Shown here: positions 21,701-33,700 of the stretch, in pieces | Layout: every line of letters begins with the position of its first letter | Position numbering within the stretch: position 1 is the first letter of the stretch | DNA from: Xiphydria camelus | Lineage: Eukaryota; Arthropoda; Insecta; Hymenoptera; Xiphydriidae | Assembly (NCBI GenBank): GCA_963678675.1 | Contig: OY783194.1 | Span: 22,298,278 to 22,362,277 of the forward strand | Direction: 5' to 3' | Length of the DNA stretch: 64,000 nt | Translations under genes and position numbers: made by a program | The notes under the pieces: model-generated | Database searches by the model: none | Told to the model about the DNA's origin: nothing | The model's input: the letters and a program-made list of their open reading frames with translations, nothing else

Positions 21701-24700
21701 TGGGTCTCCTCGTCCAATAGAATCATGCTTCACCAATTGTGATTCACGCTTCTTCAGTGATTCTATTGGACGAGGAGACCCACAGAGGTGCTCATGCAAA
21801 ACTCGCAATTTTGCTATAGACTAATTGATCGCGGACATACGGTACACCCAGCAAAGGTTACTAGATAGATAGGTTGTCTGGTAAGTGCGAAAGGGGAGAG
21901 ACGTTAGAGGGGAACGCTCTACGTCATCTGTTTGCCAGTCGTGCGCCATGACTGTTAATTTACATGTGATTGTATTGCTTTGTAACGTTTATCAGTGCTT
22001 TTAATTAATTTTTGAGTGAAGATTATTATTTCGCTGTGAACATTTTGTAATTTAATAAATCCTTAGTGATATCTCAACGTCTGTCATTAATTTTAAGTGA
22101 AAAATATTGTCTTATTACGAACTAACTTGTATACCTAGTGTAGTAATCGTCCTGCTTTTGTGTATGGATTATTTTTTATTTTTATTTGTCAAGGTGAGTA
22201 GTAATAAATGCACAAACCTTCACTTAAAATAGGTTCTATAAATAGTATTATTTATTTTATAGATGCCTGGAGGGGTTGTTTGTAGTGTAGCTACATGTAA
22301 AAATAACTCAAAAAAGGCTAAACAAAGTGGTGAAATCCTTTCGTTCTTTGCATTTCCAAAAGATCCTAAGATCCAGAAGGAATGGATAAGAAGATGCCAT
22401 AGAAAGGATATATGGAATGTGGCTAATAAAAGAATATGTAGCAAACATTTTGAACCGTCTGATATGGAAGATGAAATACAAGCCAGAATTATGAATAAGC
22501 AACCAAAGAAACTTAAAAAAAATGGTAAGTATTGGTTTTTTGTCAATATACATATAAATAGTTTCTGGTTTTTTTTTCAAGATTTTTTAAAGATAAATTT
22601 ATTTAGCTACTTAAGATATTTTCAACATTACAAAATACTATTATATTATATATTACAATATTTAAATGGTTTTTAGCAATCCCCACATTATTTTTGCTCC
22701 CGTCGCATGAGAAGTCAGAAGAAACTGATAGATCAAAAAGAATGAAGCTTAAACAGAGGAAACAAGTCGTAGACAGTTTGATTAGTAGTGAGGCAGCATC
22801 TTTGGAAATATCCAATCACACATGTAGCAGATATTGATTTATCACAAATTTCATCCAATTCGAAGCCCAGTGATTATGATATTTTAAAATCTAAGTCGGA
22901 GGAAATGCAGAAAGAAAATGCTGCGCTTAAGAAGCAATTAGAAGAATGCGAAAGCCAGATTAAGACTTTGCAACAACATGTAATGAATGTTGAGATGCAA
23001 ATTAAAGAGGAAAAAGTTGAATTTGATAAGAAAGTAAAAAGTGCCTTGACAAATTTTTTATCGCCAAATCAAGTTGACATCCTGTTAAAACGGAAAGCTA
23101 AAGCTCGTTGGACCCAGGAAGAATTATCCAGGGCTTTTACATTAAGGTATGTAAGGAAATTTTTTATATATTATTTTTTCCATTTTGAATTATGCTTTAC
23201 AGTATTGAACTGTAGCTAAATATTTTTTTTAGGTATTTCAGCAAAAGAGCTTATATTTACATGCGAAATACAGTAAAATATCCTCTGCCAGGGTTATCAA
23301 CCCTGCATCAATGGGCTTTAAACATAAACTTAACAAATGGTATTTTAGAGGATGTATTAAGTGTGATGGAGATAGTAGGAAAAACTAAATGTTATCGATA
23401 CAAAGCAACGGTTTTATCATTTGATGAAGTAAAAGTTTCCTCTCTGTACGAATATTATCAAAAAGACGATGAAATAATAGGACCACATTCTTATATGCAG
23501 GTATTATACCCAACTTTTATTTTAAATTATGTATTTAAGTTTTTAAAAATTTGTTCTTCGTTTCCAGGTTATTATGGCACGTGGCCTTTTTGCCAATTGG
23601 AAACAGCCAATTTATATTGGCTTTGATAAAAAGATGACAGAGGAGTTACTCGAAGGTACAATTAAGCAATTATATGGCATTAAATATAATGTAGTGGCAT
23701 GCACATCAGACTGTGGTGGGGGCAATCAAGGGTTGTGGAAAGCATTCGGCATAAATGAGGAAAACACATCTGTTGAACATCCTATTACCAAAAAGCCGAT
23801 TTATTTTTTTGCTGATGTTCCTCATGTTCTCAAACTTTTAAGAAATTGGTTTTTGGATACTGGTTTTGTATTGCCGGATAAAACAGTAATTAATAAGAAT
23901 CCTGTAAAACAGTTATTACAAGGCACCAGATCAGAAATAAATGCATGTTTTAAGTTGACACCAATGCATTTAAGCTGTGAGAGGGCACAAAGGCAAAATG
24001 TCAGATTGGCAGGACAACTGTTCTCAAATACTACAGCCACTGCTTTGAAGCATTATTTACCCGGGGAAGACAAGAAACTATCAGAAGCAACTGGCGACTT
24101 TTTTCAGTTGATAAACAATTGGTTTGACATAATGAATTCATATTCACCATCAAGTTCAGTACCTACCAAAAGGCCTTATGGTACAAATCTGGAATTGCAA
24201 GACGAAGTGTTACAGAGCATAATAATCACTATTGGTGGGATGCTATGTGTTAGCAAAAGAAGTATGCAAACATTTCAGAGAGGAATTTTAATGTCAACAA
24301 AATCGTTACAAGGCCTTCTCGCATATGTGAAGAAGGAGTATGCCGTTCAGTATATTTTAACACATCGTCTAAACCAAGATTGTTTAGAAAATTTCTTTTC
24401 TCAGGTAAGGCACTCATACATAGAGGAAAGGCGCCTAATATGAGGATAGTCCCTAATATGAGACCCCTCACTATCTCCAGAACGGCTGAGCTCCATCTGT
24501 TGGCATTTGCATTTGCAGATAGCTTATTGTGCATTGCGTGTCTAGCAGTGATCTTAACTGTGAACTATAACGCCGGATGTCGCTGCAGCCGATTCTTGGT
24601 AGTTCCCGGATTCCAAAGTTTTTGGGTGTGGCAGTTCTAGGCCAAAATATCAAAACTGGTGAGAATTATTTAAGTCGTACTTGATAAAACGCGTTGCAGA

Positions 24701-27700
24701 TGTATCTCCCTTAGAGTTAGATACGAAAAGACATATCATGTGCTACATTTAGTGCGGGCAATTTTGTTTCATTTCCGTAACCTCAAAAATCCTAATATGA
24801 GATATCCGATGGTTCTAGTACAGAAGAGGACGAACTGAAATTAAACGACTCAACTGACAGCGAAGATTATGATGATGCAAAGTGCTTTTTTTGCAGAGAA
24901 GATTTTCGGAAGATACGCACGGAGAGAAATGGGCAAAATGTGCAATTTGTTGTGATGTCATGAGGACTGCGGAGAGGCAAAGGAACGAGTTTTCATATGT
25001 CCACTTTGCGAAAAGAAAGGAAACATTAAGCTTTAATTCCAGTGAGGTACTTTCTCCTTTTAAAGTTATTTACGGGTTATTTTATGTTTAAAAGAGCTTA
25101 TTGTAAAGTTATTCCCTAATATTAGAGTCTCATATTTAGAACCCCACCTGTCTCATATTAGGAACAGTTTTTTCGTACGAAGAAAATTTACTTTTTTCAT
25201 TAAAGCATATACCATGAAAAAATTGTTGAATATATCGTCCAATAAGCGAAATAATCCTGAAGTTAAATGTGTGTAAGACCCGTTGCCTCTTACAGACGTA
25301 GTTACATATGATTGTGTGGGTTTTTATTAAGAAAAGAGAAAAGGTATCTCATATTAGGCTCCTTCCCTCTAATAAAATGCTGAAAATTTTATAATATTCA
25401 TTTTTGTATTACAGATTAGAACTCGAGGAGGACTACATGATCACCCTTCACCACTCAGTGCCATATATAGAATTAGGATGATACTACTTGGCAAAAATCC
25501 TGGACTAGTAACAACTAATTCCAAAAAATGTTCAGAGTTCCCCTGGTCTGCCAGATGATGAATATCTTTTGGCCAATGCTTTCAAACAAGCCCGTCTGGG
25601 GAATATTGAAGTTGTTCAGGAAAATGTGGAAGCTCAAATTTTTGAAGATAGAGTAGACACTGACAGTACGTCATCTACTAGTAGTAATCAATCAAGGCGT
25701 TCAGGAATAGGAGATTCTGAAAAAGATGGCCTACTTTATATTGCCGGATATCTTGCAAAAAAACATAAAAAAAGAGTACCCTGATTTGGGAAACTACACT
25801 TACAAAAATAACGAGGATATCAATTTCCATAATTACAGTCATCTTCCCTCATGGGTACAAAACTTATCTTTTGGTGGTTTGACTCAGCTATCAGAGATAT
25901 GGATGGAACAGGTAACAAAAATGGAAAAATACTTTTTAAAATTACATGCAGTTAGATTTAGTTATACTAAAAATATTGTGAAGGAAACAGCTCAATATAT
26001 CTCGTAAAAAGTTAACGAAGTGCCAAAAGACTTAGTTAGGTCTTTTTGCAGACAAAGAGTTTTTATTCGAATTAAATTTTTAAATATAAAGAGTGTGGAA
26101 AGGCAGGTGGAAAAACGCAAAGCTTCTTCTAATTTGGCTAGAAAAACCATTAAAAAATGAAAAAAATCGTAAATTGATTTTTTTCTCAGAATTTGTTGCT
26201 CTTTGTAATGCGTGCGTTGCCTATATATGTATTATAAACACTTTTGTCTACTTTATCTTATCTACTTAATCATTAAAGATTTATATTATTATAAAATTTA
26301 TTGACTGTTTTTAAAAGCTAAAATTTACAACATTCCCATTATTACAGATATGTATAGTTTTCAATAAAGAATTTAATTATATGTTTGGTTGATTTAATTC
26401 CCACCAAAAAAATAAATCTAATGTTAGTATTTGTTGCCAGAAAGTGAAAATAACAAACCCTTAAAATCATTGTTTTCACTTATTTAATAATTCGTTTTTT
26501 CAATTAAAACTATGTACAGTAAGGTAAAGGGAATTAATAACATATTTGCATACCTATGTTATATTTAATTTGTCCTCATTTTTGTAATTATACATTTAAA
26601 AACTTTAATTTTTTAATATTTATTTAAGTGATTGTGTTTCTTACAATAATTAATTAGTTTACTATCCATAAAACACTTACCTACTTTAAAATTACAATAG
26701 AAATCATGCTGATTTACATACTCTATAATGACTTTAATTCAAATTGGCAAACATGTGACGTTATACCACGCTCTTCTCTGATTGGCTGCGAGTTACCAGA
26801 CAACCTACTTAACACTATCTAGTAACCTTGACACCCAGCGTCAATGATTCTGATCGACCCGCTTTGGATTACGGTACTTCAACTGAGGCTGTGTTCCAAT
26901 TCATCTTAGTACGTAGTATGTACTAGATACTAGACTACGTACTTAGGGCCGGTTCCACAACTCGGGCTTAACTCTTAAACGGAGTTTAAATCATCCGTTC
27001 AACCAATGAGCGCCCGAGAGAATGAGGATTTAAACCGAGTTTATCTAGATAAGCCCGAGTTGTGGAACTGGCCCTAAGTGCTTCGGATTTGACTAGCCTA
27101 GAGTAGCGTACTACGCGCATGTGCAGTCAGCACATTTTCTCCCAAAAATTCTAATTATTGCTGTCAGGTAGCGTAGCAATCGTCGTGCACGGTCCCTATA
27201 CCCGGTGAAAAGAGTGTCTGCTCGAGCTGAACAGACGAAAAAGTATCGAGGAAGTTACTTCGTTGCGACTTTTCCCCCACCACCTTTTACGGATGCGAAC
27301 TACGTACTAAGAAGTGGAGTTAGTATCGACCAAGTATTCGCTATTTACATTAAGTGAAGCGCTCTCTTGTGACGGATTTTGAAACTGCTGTTGGTAGTAT
27401 AGCCACGGCAGCGGAGAACGGGCGACTCCCTAAATGTTCGTGTTTTGATTTTATTAACAACCATGGAAAGTTAAAATTTCAAATAATTATTAAATAATTT
27501 GAATTACCATGGTTGGTAAAAAGTGTAACGTAAATTGTTGCATATATGGGTGCCATACAAAGAAAGGAAGAGACAGGAATGTGAGCTTTCATCGGTTTCC
27601 AACAGAAAAAAGTGGTTTTGTTTACTTAACCCATTAAGTCCGAGAAATGCCCAATTCTCAATTGAAGTTTGAGACTTATTTTCTACAACAAAAAATTGGA

Positions 27701-30700
27701 ATAAAAATTCCAAACATACCTATTCCACTATTTTTGGGTGTGCTCTTTCGATTGGTGCAGTCAGAATTACATTTTCATGACTCCGAAAACCAATATGGCG
27801 CATTCTAAATAAAAAGTGCACAAAATTTCGTGTGTTTCATTTTTATGTGATTTTTTTTCGCATCAATAAAGTCGCAGGATCGAAGCCAAATTGCGGCCAA
27901 AGGGGGACGCAATATGTGAACTTTAATTAGAAATTTGTTTATTTTGCTACGAATCAACGTAACCTCTTCAAAACTTCAATATATCGAAAAAATATACGTT
28001 ATTTGATCAATTATGAACATTATTGATGAAATTGATATCTCTACTGGTACAATCGTCCCGAAAATGTATGTACAGGGCTTTTCAGGGTCGCTGATCATGA
28101 ATTTGAGGTTACATTTTTTAAATTCAAGATGGCGGATCCAATATGGCATACCGAAATTCATCAAATGCTTCTAAATCACGAGAAAATGTGTATACGGGGG
28201 TTTTCGGGGTCGTCGATCACGAATTTGGGATTAGATTTTTTTAATTCAAGATGGCGGATCCAATATGGCATACCGAAATTCATAAAATGCTTCTAAATCA
28301 CGAGAAAATGTGTATATGGGGGTTTTACGAAAGAAAATTGGTTGTTTCCGTCCGTTAGCCGTTTCATGTGAACGTTTCCAACTCAAACCACGTGGAGGTG
28401 GACGGTAAGTCTTTTTCATACATTTTTTTTATTTTAAAAGTTTTTTTTAATGTTTTTTATGCTTTTTTTAGTTTTTCACGTTTTTTTTTAATTTACATGA
28501 GATTTGTCTTTACAAGTTTTACAATAATACAAATCACAAGTGGAGCAGTATATGTGTGTGCGAATAATACATTCCCTCGTGGAACATTTTCTTTTACTAG
28601 TTTTCTGACAAAACTTATGTTTTTTATTATACCTCTTCTGTCCAATATCCAAATAATATCTAGCAATACTCATAGCAATATCTTTCGTACCAATCTTTTT
28701 TGATTCAACTTTTGATAAATTATAAATCACAAGTGCGTTTGTGATTGCGGCTTGAATTAGACGTATAAAAACTACATGAGTCCACTTTTTGCTACGTATA
28801 CATGGCTGCACGTTGTTGCAGTGACTATCGTGGAGATCTACTCCACCCATGAATTGATTATAAACATGAAAAGCGTTAGGGAATGGAATAGATACTCTTG
28901 AATGATCTTTTGCACTATATCTTTTAGAAGATAACATTGGAGTCACTCCTGTAGCTGACGAAACTATAGAGACCTGCTTAGAATCCATCACACTAATATA
29001 ATTGATTTCACTGTTTCCATCATGTTTTGAAAGAAATGTGCCTCTAGGAGCTTTTTTATCAATTATATTTTTGGTTGATACTCTGTTATCTCGAATGGTT
29101 CCTGTGGATTTTAGTCCCAATTTTTTTAGGTGTAACATGAGATCAATGCTAGTAAAATAATTGTCATGATATAAATGATATTTCGATATATTAGAGGAGG
29201 GTGTACCCTTAAAAAATTTATGCAATAGATGCATGACAACTTTTGTACCGAGGGCGCATTTATTTAGCTTATCAACTTGTGATCCCTTCCCACAGTACAG
29301 ATCAAGATCAAATAAATATCCGTTTGCTGAACATACTCCCCAAAATTTCAAACCGAATCGTATCGGTTTTCCGCGGATAAATTGCTTCAAACTAGTTCTG
29401 GCATAAGTCTTCGCCATCATTTCGTCGACCGATAACGCAGATTCAAAAAAAGCCAAATTTTGTAATATTCTTACGGAACTTTTCCAGCAACACCCGAACT
29501 CGCCAAGCTTTATCATCTTTTTTTCATCGCTAGTTTTTGAATACTTTATGTTCGATTTTATTTCAAGAAAAGTATCACGTCGCATGGCAGATCGAACTAT
29601 TTCGCAACATAAAAGAGGGTCAAGCGACCAATAATCTTTTTGAGATTTACGTTTATTGAAACTTGATAAAATGAGAATTCCTATATAAGTGTTCAAATCA
29701 TCTAGATTTAGAGTATACCCATTCTCTTTGGTGGCTTCCACGATATAATTTTTCATTTCGATTGAAAAGAAGTGTTCAAATAGTTGAACATATGAGGAAT
29801 TATGTATACTTCTTTTTTGATTTTCACTGAGAAAACATTTATTCATTATTTCATTACTATACTTTTTCTCACCATCAACCCAAACGTACTCATGATCTTT
29901 CTCTAACTTTGTTTGGTTATCATCGTATGACCTAGATACATTTGTGTATGAATACTTTGATAGAATTTCATCTATTTCATCATCGCCATCGTGATCAATA
30001 TCGGATTCTTCATCTGAGCCTCCAGAATCACTTGAATTTGGTAGAAGTAACATTTGATCATAATTATCATCCGATGTGTCAACCTCATAATCCAGACGAT
30101 TAGCTGTTGACTTTCTTTTACGTTTTGGTGCCATGTTTCAAGTAATAATAGGTACGAGCAGAGAAAAAGCGAGTCGAAAACCAATTATCCTTTTCGGGTA
30201 AGAACAAATATTCGACTATCCAAAAAGTACATATAGTTTTATATAAACAATAGTATATATGAATTTCACGTTCAATAATAACTCTGAAAATATGATGTAA
30301 GCGGGGCGCTCAGGGAGGTGCTAATTTATACCCTCAGTGACGGGGTTTGTTTGTGGGAGAGGCGACGCAAGCTCTTCGCCACCTACCGGTCAGGCTCGAT
30401 ACTGCTTGCATAGTGCTGCGCGCTGCAACCTATCTAAGGTGTTGCCTGTTTTCAGGCGCGTCGCGAGAGTCTGCGGGTGGGTTGCAACAAATATTAGTAT
30501 TCAAAAGTGTAATTAGACTAATGACGCGTGATGAAGCTACTAGAAGTGCCGGGTAACTGAATTTGAAATTATCATGAAGTCAAGCGGAGAGAATAATAGC
30601 GAAGTTTATCGCAGAAAGAACTAAATAATTAGAAAATATATAAAAATATAAAGTTTCTACGAGGTTTGAGTTGGGAAATGTTCGCATGAAACGGACTAAA

Positions 30701-33700
30701 CAACCAATTTTCTTTCGTAAAACCCCCATATACACATTTTCTCGTGATTTAGAAGCATTTTATGAATTTCGGTATGCCATATTGGATCCGCCATCTTGAA
30801 TTTAAAAAATCTAATCCCAAATTCATGATCAACGACCCCGAAAACCCCCGTATACATATTTTCTCGTGATTTAGAAGCATTTTATGAATTTCGGTATGCC
30901 ATATTGGATCCGCCATCTTGAATTAAAAAAATCTAATCCCAAATTCGTGATCGACGACCCCGAAAACCCCCGTATACACATTTTCTCGTGATTTAGAAGC
31001 ATTTGATGAATTTCGGTATGCCATATTGGATCCGCCATCTTGAATTTAAAAAATGTAACCTCAAATTCATGATCAGCGACCCTGAAAAGCCCTGTACATA
31101 CATTTTCGGGACGATTGTACCAGTAGAGATATCAATTTCATCAATAATGTTCATAATTGATCAAATAACGTATATTTTTTCGATATATTGAAGTTTTGAA
31201 GAGGTTACGTTGATTCGTAGCAAAATAAACAAATTTCTAATTAAAGTTCACATATTGCGTCCCCCTTTGGCCGTAATTTGGCTTCGATCCTGCGACTTTA
31301 TTGATGCGAAAAAAAATCACATAAAAATGAAACACACGAAATTTTGTGCACTTTTTATTTAGAATGCGCCATATTGGTTTTCGGAGTCATGAAAATGTAA
31401 TTCTGACTGCACCAATCGAAAGAGCACACCCAAAAATAGTGGAATAGGTATGTTTGGAATTTTTATTCCAATGTTTTGTTGTAGAAAATAAGTCTCAAAC
31501 TTCAATTGAGAATTGGGCATTTCTCGGACTTAATGGGTTAATGAACAAATTGGGCATTCGGGAAAAAATAAAGAAAAAGAAAGCTTTGAAGAAAGTGTTG
31601 TTGATAGGAAAACCAGCTTCCAATGCAGAGGAGTGTGTTCTCTACATTTCTTAAAAGAAAACTTTATATTGCCGGGTAAGCATTAATGAACTCTACATAA
31701 CCTACAAAATAGTATAAATACATAATTATATAAAATTGGATTTTTTATTTCAGATTTTCCTACGAGAATTCTTAGGCTCAAAAAGGATGCCGTTCCAACT
31801 CAAAACTTACCAAAACCGAGCCACGTAACCAGGGAATATAGTAGCATTCGCAGAAATAAGTCCTGCCACAGATTGGAAAAAAGCACAACAAATGAAAAGG
31901 AGCTTACTGACAGTGCAAATCCCCCCTTTCCAGATATTTCTTCTCAGTTTAATAATTTAAATGATCAAGAAAAAGAGACTATACATAATTTGTGTGAACA
32001 GGTTAATTTGCCTAAAGTAACAACAGAAAGTGCTACACAAGTAACAAGTGGAGATATTGTTATACCATTTATTGCTGCCATTGATTCTGATAAAAAACTA
32101 AATTCCTTGACAGGCTTATATTCTTTTCAATTATTAGACACCATCTTGTTAATGTATACTAGTCACTTTAGTGACGTACGAGTAAGTAAATTGACACTTA
32201 AAGAACGATTAATTATGACATTCATGAAACTTAAAACTGGTCTTCGATATGTAGTGTTGTCAGCTTTATTTGGAGTGATTTGTAGTAAAACTTTCAAAGT
32301 TATATTTCACAACACGATTTCTAAGTTGGCAGTTATTTTAAATCCCATCATCTACTGGCCATGTAAAGAAGAAATTCTAAACAATTTACCAAAATGTTTT
32401 AGTAAATTTTCAAACGTAAGAGTGGTAGTTGACTGTACTGAGCTAAGTGTTCAAAAATCGAAATACTTGTGTTGCAGAATAAAGACTTATTCACATTATA
32501 AGGGTGGTCAGACTATTAAATTTATGACTGGGGTGGCTCCTGGAGGATTAATAAGTTTTATCAGCAAACCATATGGAGGCAGGGCTTCAGATAAAGCAAG
32601 TTTTGAGCAGTGGTCTTGTTAATAAACTAGAAGCTGGAAGAGATGCTGTCATGGTTGATAAAGGTTTTTACATCGAAGATACATTACAAAGCCATTTTAT
32701 AAAATTAATCAGGCCTCCATTTCTTAGAAAAAGGCAACAACTAGCAGAGCAATAATCCAAAGCAAATGTGGAAATTGCTAGAGCTCGGGAACATATTGAA
32801 AGAATAAACCAAAGAATAAAAATTTTTTACATTTTTTCCAAACCTTTGCCTTGGACTCTTGTACTAAAAATTGACGAAATTTTTTGCGTCGTTTGTGCCA
32901 TTGTTAACTTATCTGCTCCAATCTTGAGCGAAGATAAGTTTTTCAACTAAATATTGCCATTCGCAAAACATTAGCAGATTACGAAAGCACAAAGGGGCCA
33001 GTGGAGATATTTTTTTGAATTTGTCACTTATCTATCTGGCAATACGCCGTTAAGAATGTAAACGTTGTTAACTTATAATAATCTTTAATTTTCACCTTCA
33101 GGTCATAGGGACAGTGCAAATATGTAAATAAACACACGAATTCTCAATTAAACGCATACAAAATTAAAAACTTTATGGCCGCGATTGTGTCTATACTTCC
33201 ATTCGCCGCCATGATATTTACGAACGGTGGCGCCACCAACGGTAATGTAAATAGCGAATATACTAAATGCAACTTTTCTCGGATTGGAACACAGCCTGAG
33301 TCGACTGTAGTTCAAGGGAACGAGCGGGTCTTCTTGTTTTGCCATGAAGCACCAATCAAATTTAGCCTTCATGCCAAAATGCTAGTATTTATAGTATTAG
33401 TATTTGGCATTTACCGGGCACTCAGTCCTTCTGGACCATTATGCCCGAGCCACACTTGGGGCAACTCAGACAGAGAGAGGTCCTCTCTCCTCCGCTCTCA
33501 ACCCCTGGTGAGCCGGGTCTGCATGCAGAAGCCATGCCCCCCCCCCCCTGGTGTTTCAACCAGAGGAGGGCCCTTCTCTCTGTTCCCAACCAGAGGGAGA
33601 GGGGGGGGGGGGTCCTCCATGCAGAAGTCCCTCCTCCCCTCCCCGAGTACAGCCGGTCTTAGCTCAAACCCCGTATCCCGGAAAAATTATTTTTCCGCAA

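Larger units (their letters stand above)
22263..26160 (+). pseudogene. P-element transposase (THAP9-like), spliced, damaged
   Basis: P-family transposase. Exons: 22263-22524, 22677-23146, 23233-23500, 23568-24404 and 25415-26160. Exon 1 encodes a C2CH THAP DNA-binding domain (CSVATCKNN, EWIRRCH, RICSKHF). Exon 2 gives a coiled coil (about 22870-23030) that would dimerise the protein. Later exons carry the RNase H-like core: LSFDEVKVSSLYEY (first Asp), FADVPHVLKLLRNW (second Asp) and NQDCLENFFSQ (Glu), and the region between them that corresponds to the GTP-binding insertion domain. Lesions: frame break near 22800, frameshifts near 25525 and 25770, and a stop (TAA) near 26005. A 947-bp pogo derivative lies in the last intron. 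Catalytic residues survive, but the product would be truncated. Confidence 0.9.
21852..26830 (+). mobile_element. P element 1 (THAP transposon), 8-bp target duplication
   Basis: Ends CAAAGGTTACTAGATAG and its near-inverse (CTAGTAACCTTG), each with an internal GGTTGTCTGGTAA block. The 8-bp duplication ACACCCAG stands at 21844-21851 and 26831-26838, the hallmark of P elements. It contains a spliced THAP-type transposase with several lesions and a pogo-type insertion in its last intron. Confidence 0.92.
27630..31537 (-). mobile_element. Apparently complete piggyBac transposon, TTAA-flanked
   Basis: 3,908 bp between TTAA at 27626-27629 and 31538-31541. Ends CCCATTAAGTCCGAGAAATG and the exact inverse. 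Very long inverted arms (27630-28360 and 30690-31537) flank the transposase gene. The arms contain about 118-bp tandem modules, two on the left and three on the right. Arm identity is high, so insertion is probably recent. Confidence 0.93.
27509..32950 (+). pseudogene. THAP plus DDE_4 transposase, split by piggyBac
   Basis: The 5' part (27509-27629) encodes the start of a THAP domain (CCIYGCHTKK, NVSFHRFP). It is cut by the TTAA insertion and continues after 31541, where VCSLHFLKENF (about 31635) is the THAP end. An intron (GTAAGC donor about 31676, TTTATTTCAG acceptor about 31754) leads to the DDE exon: a helix-turn-helix with KLTLKERLIMTFMKLKTGL, the catalytic block VRVVVDCTELSVQK, then YSHYKGGQTIKFMTGVAPGG and AVMVDKGFYIE. 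A frameshift near 32610 and a stop at 32753 break the end (KANVEIARAREHIERINQRI continues). The pattern matches THAP-containing transposases of the ISL2EU type; the subfamily name is an inference. Confidence 0.8.
26887..33296 (+). mobile_element. THAP-DDE_4 transposon (ISL2EU/IS4EU-like), TGA-flanked, interrupted
   Basis: Ends GGCTGTGTTCCAAT and ATTGGAACACAGCC with TGA on both sides (26884-26886, 33297-33299), a 3-bp duplication as in the PIF/Harbinger group. It contains a THAP-domain exon at 27509 and a DDE_Tnp_4 catalytic exon at 31755-32950. A MITE lies at 26946-27074 and a piggyBac splits the THAP exon at 27629/31538. Confidence 0.75.

Noticed and set aside
28488..30134. A domesticated piggyBac host gene
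   Set aside because: It is flanked by intact inverted ends and TTAA duplications and keeps all three catalytic aspartates, so it is a transposon gene.
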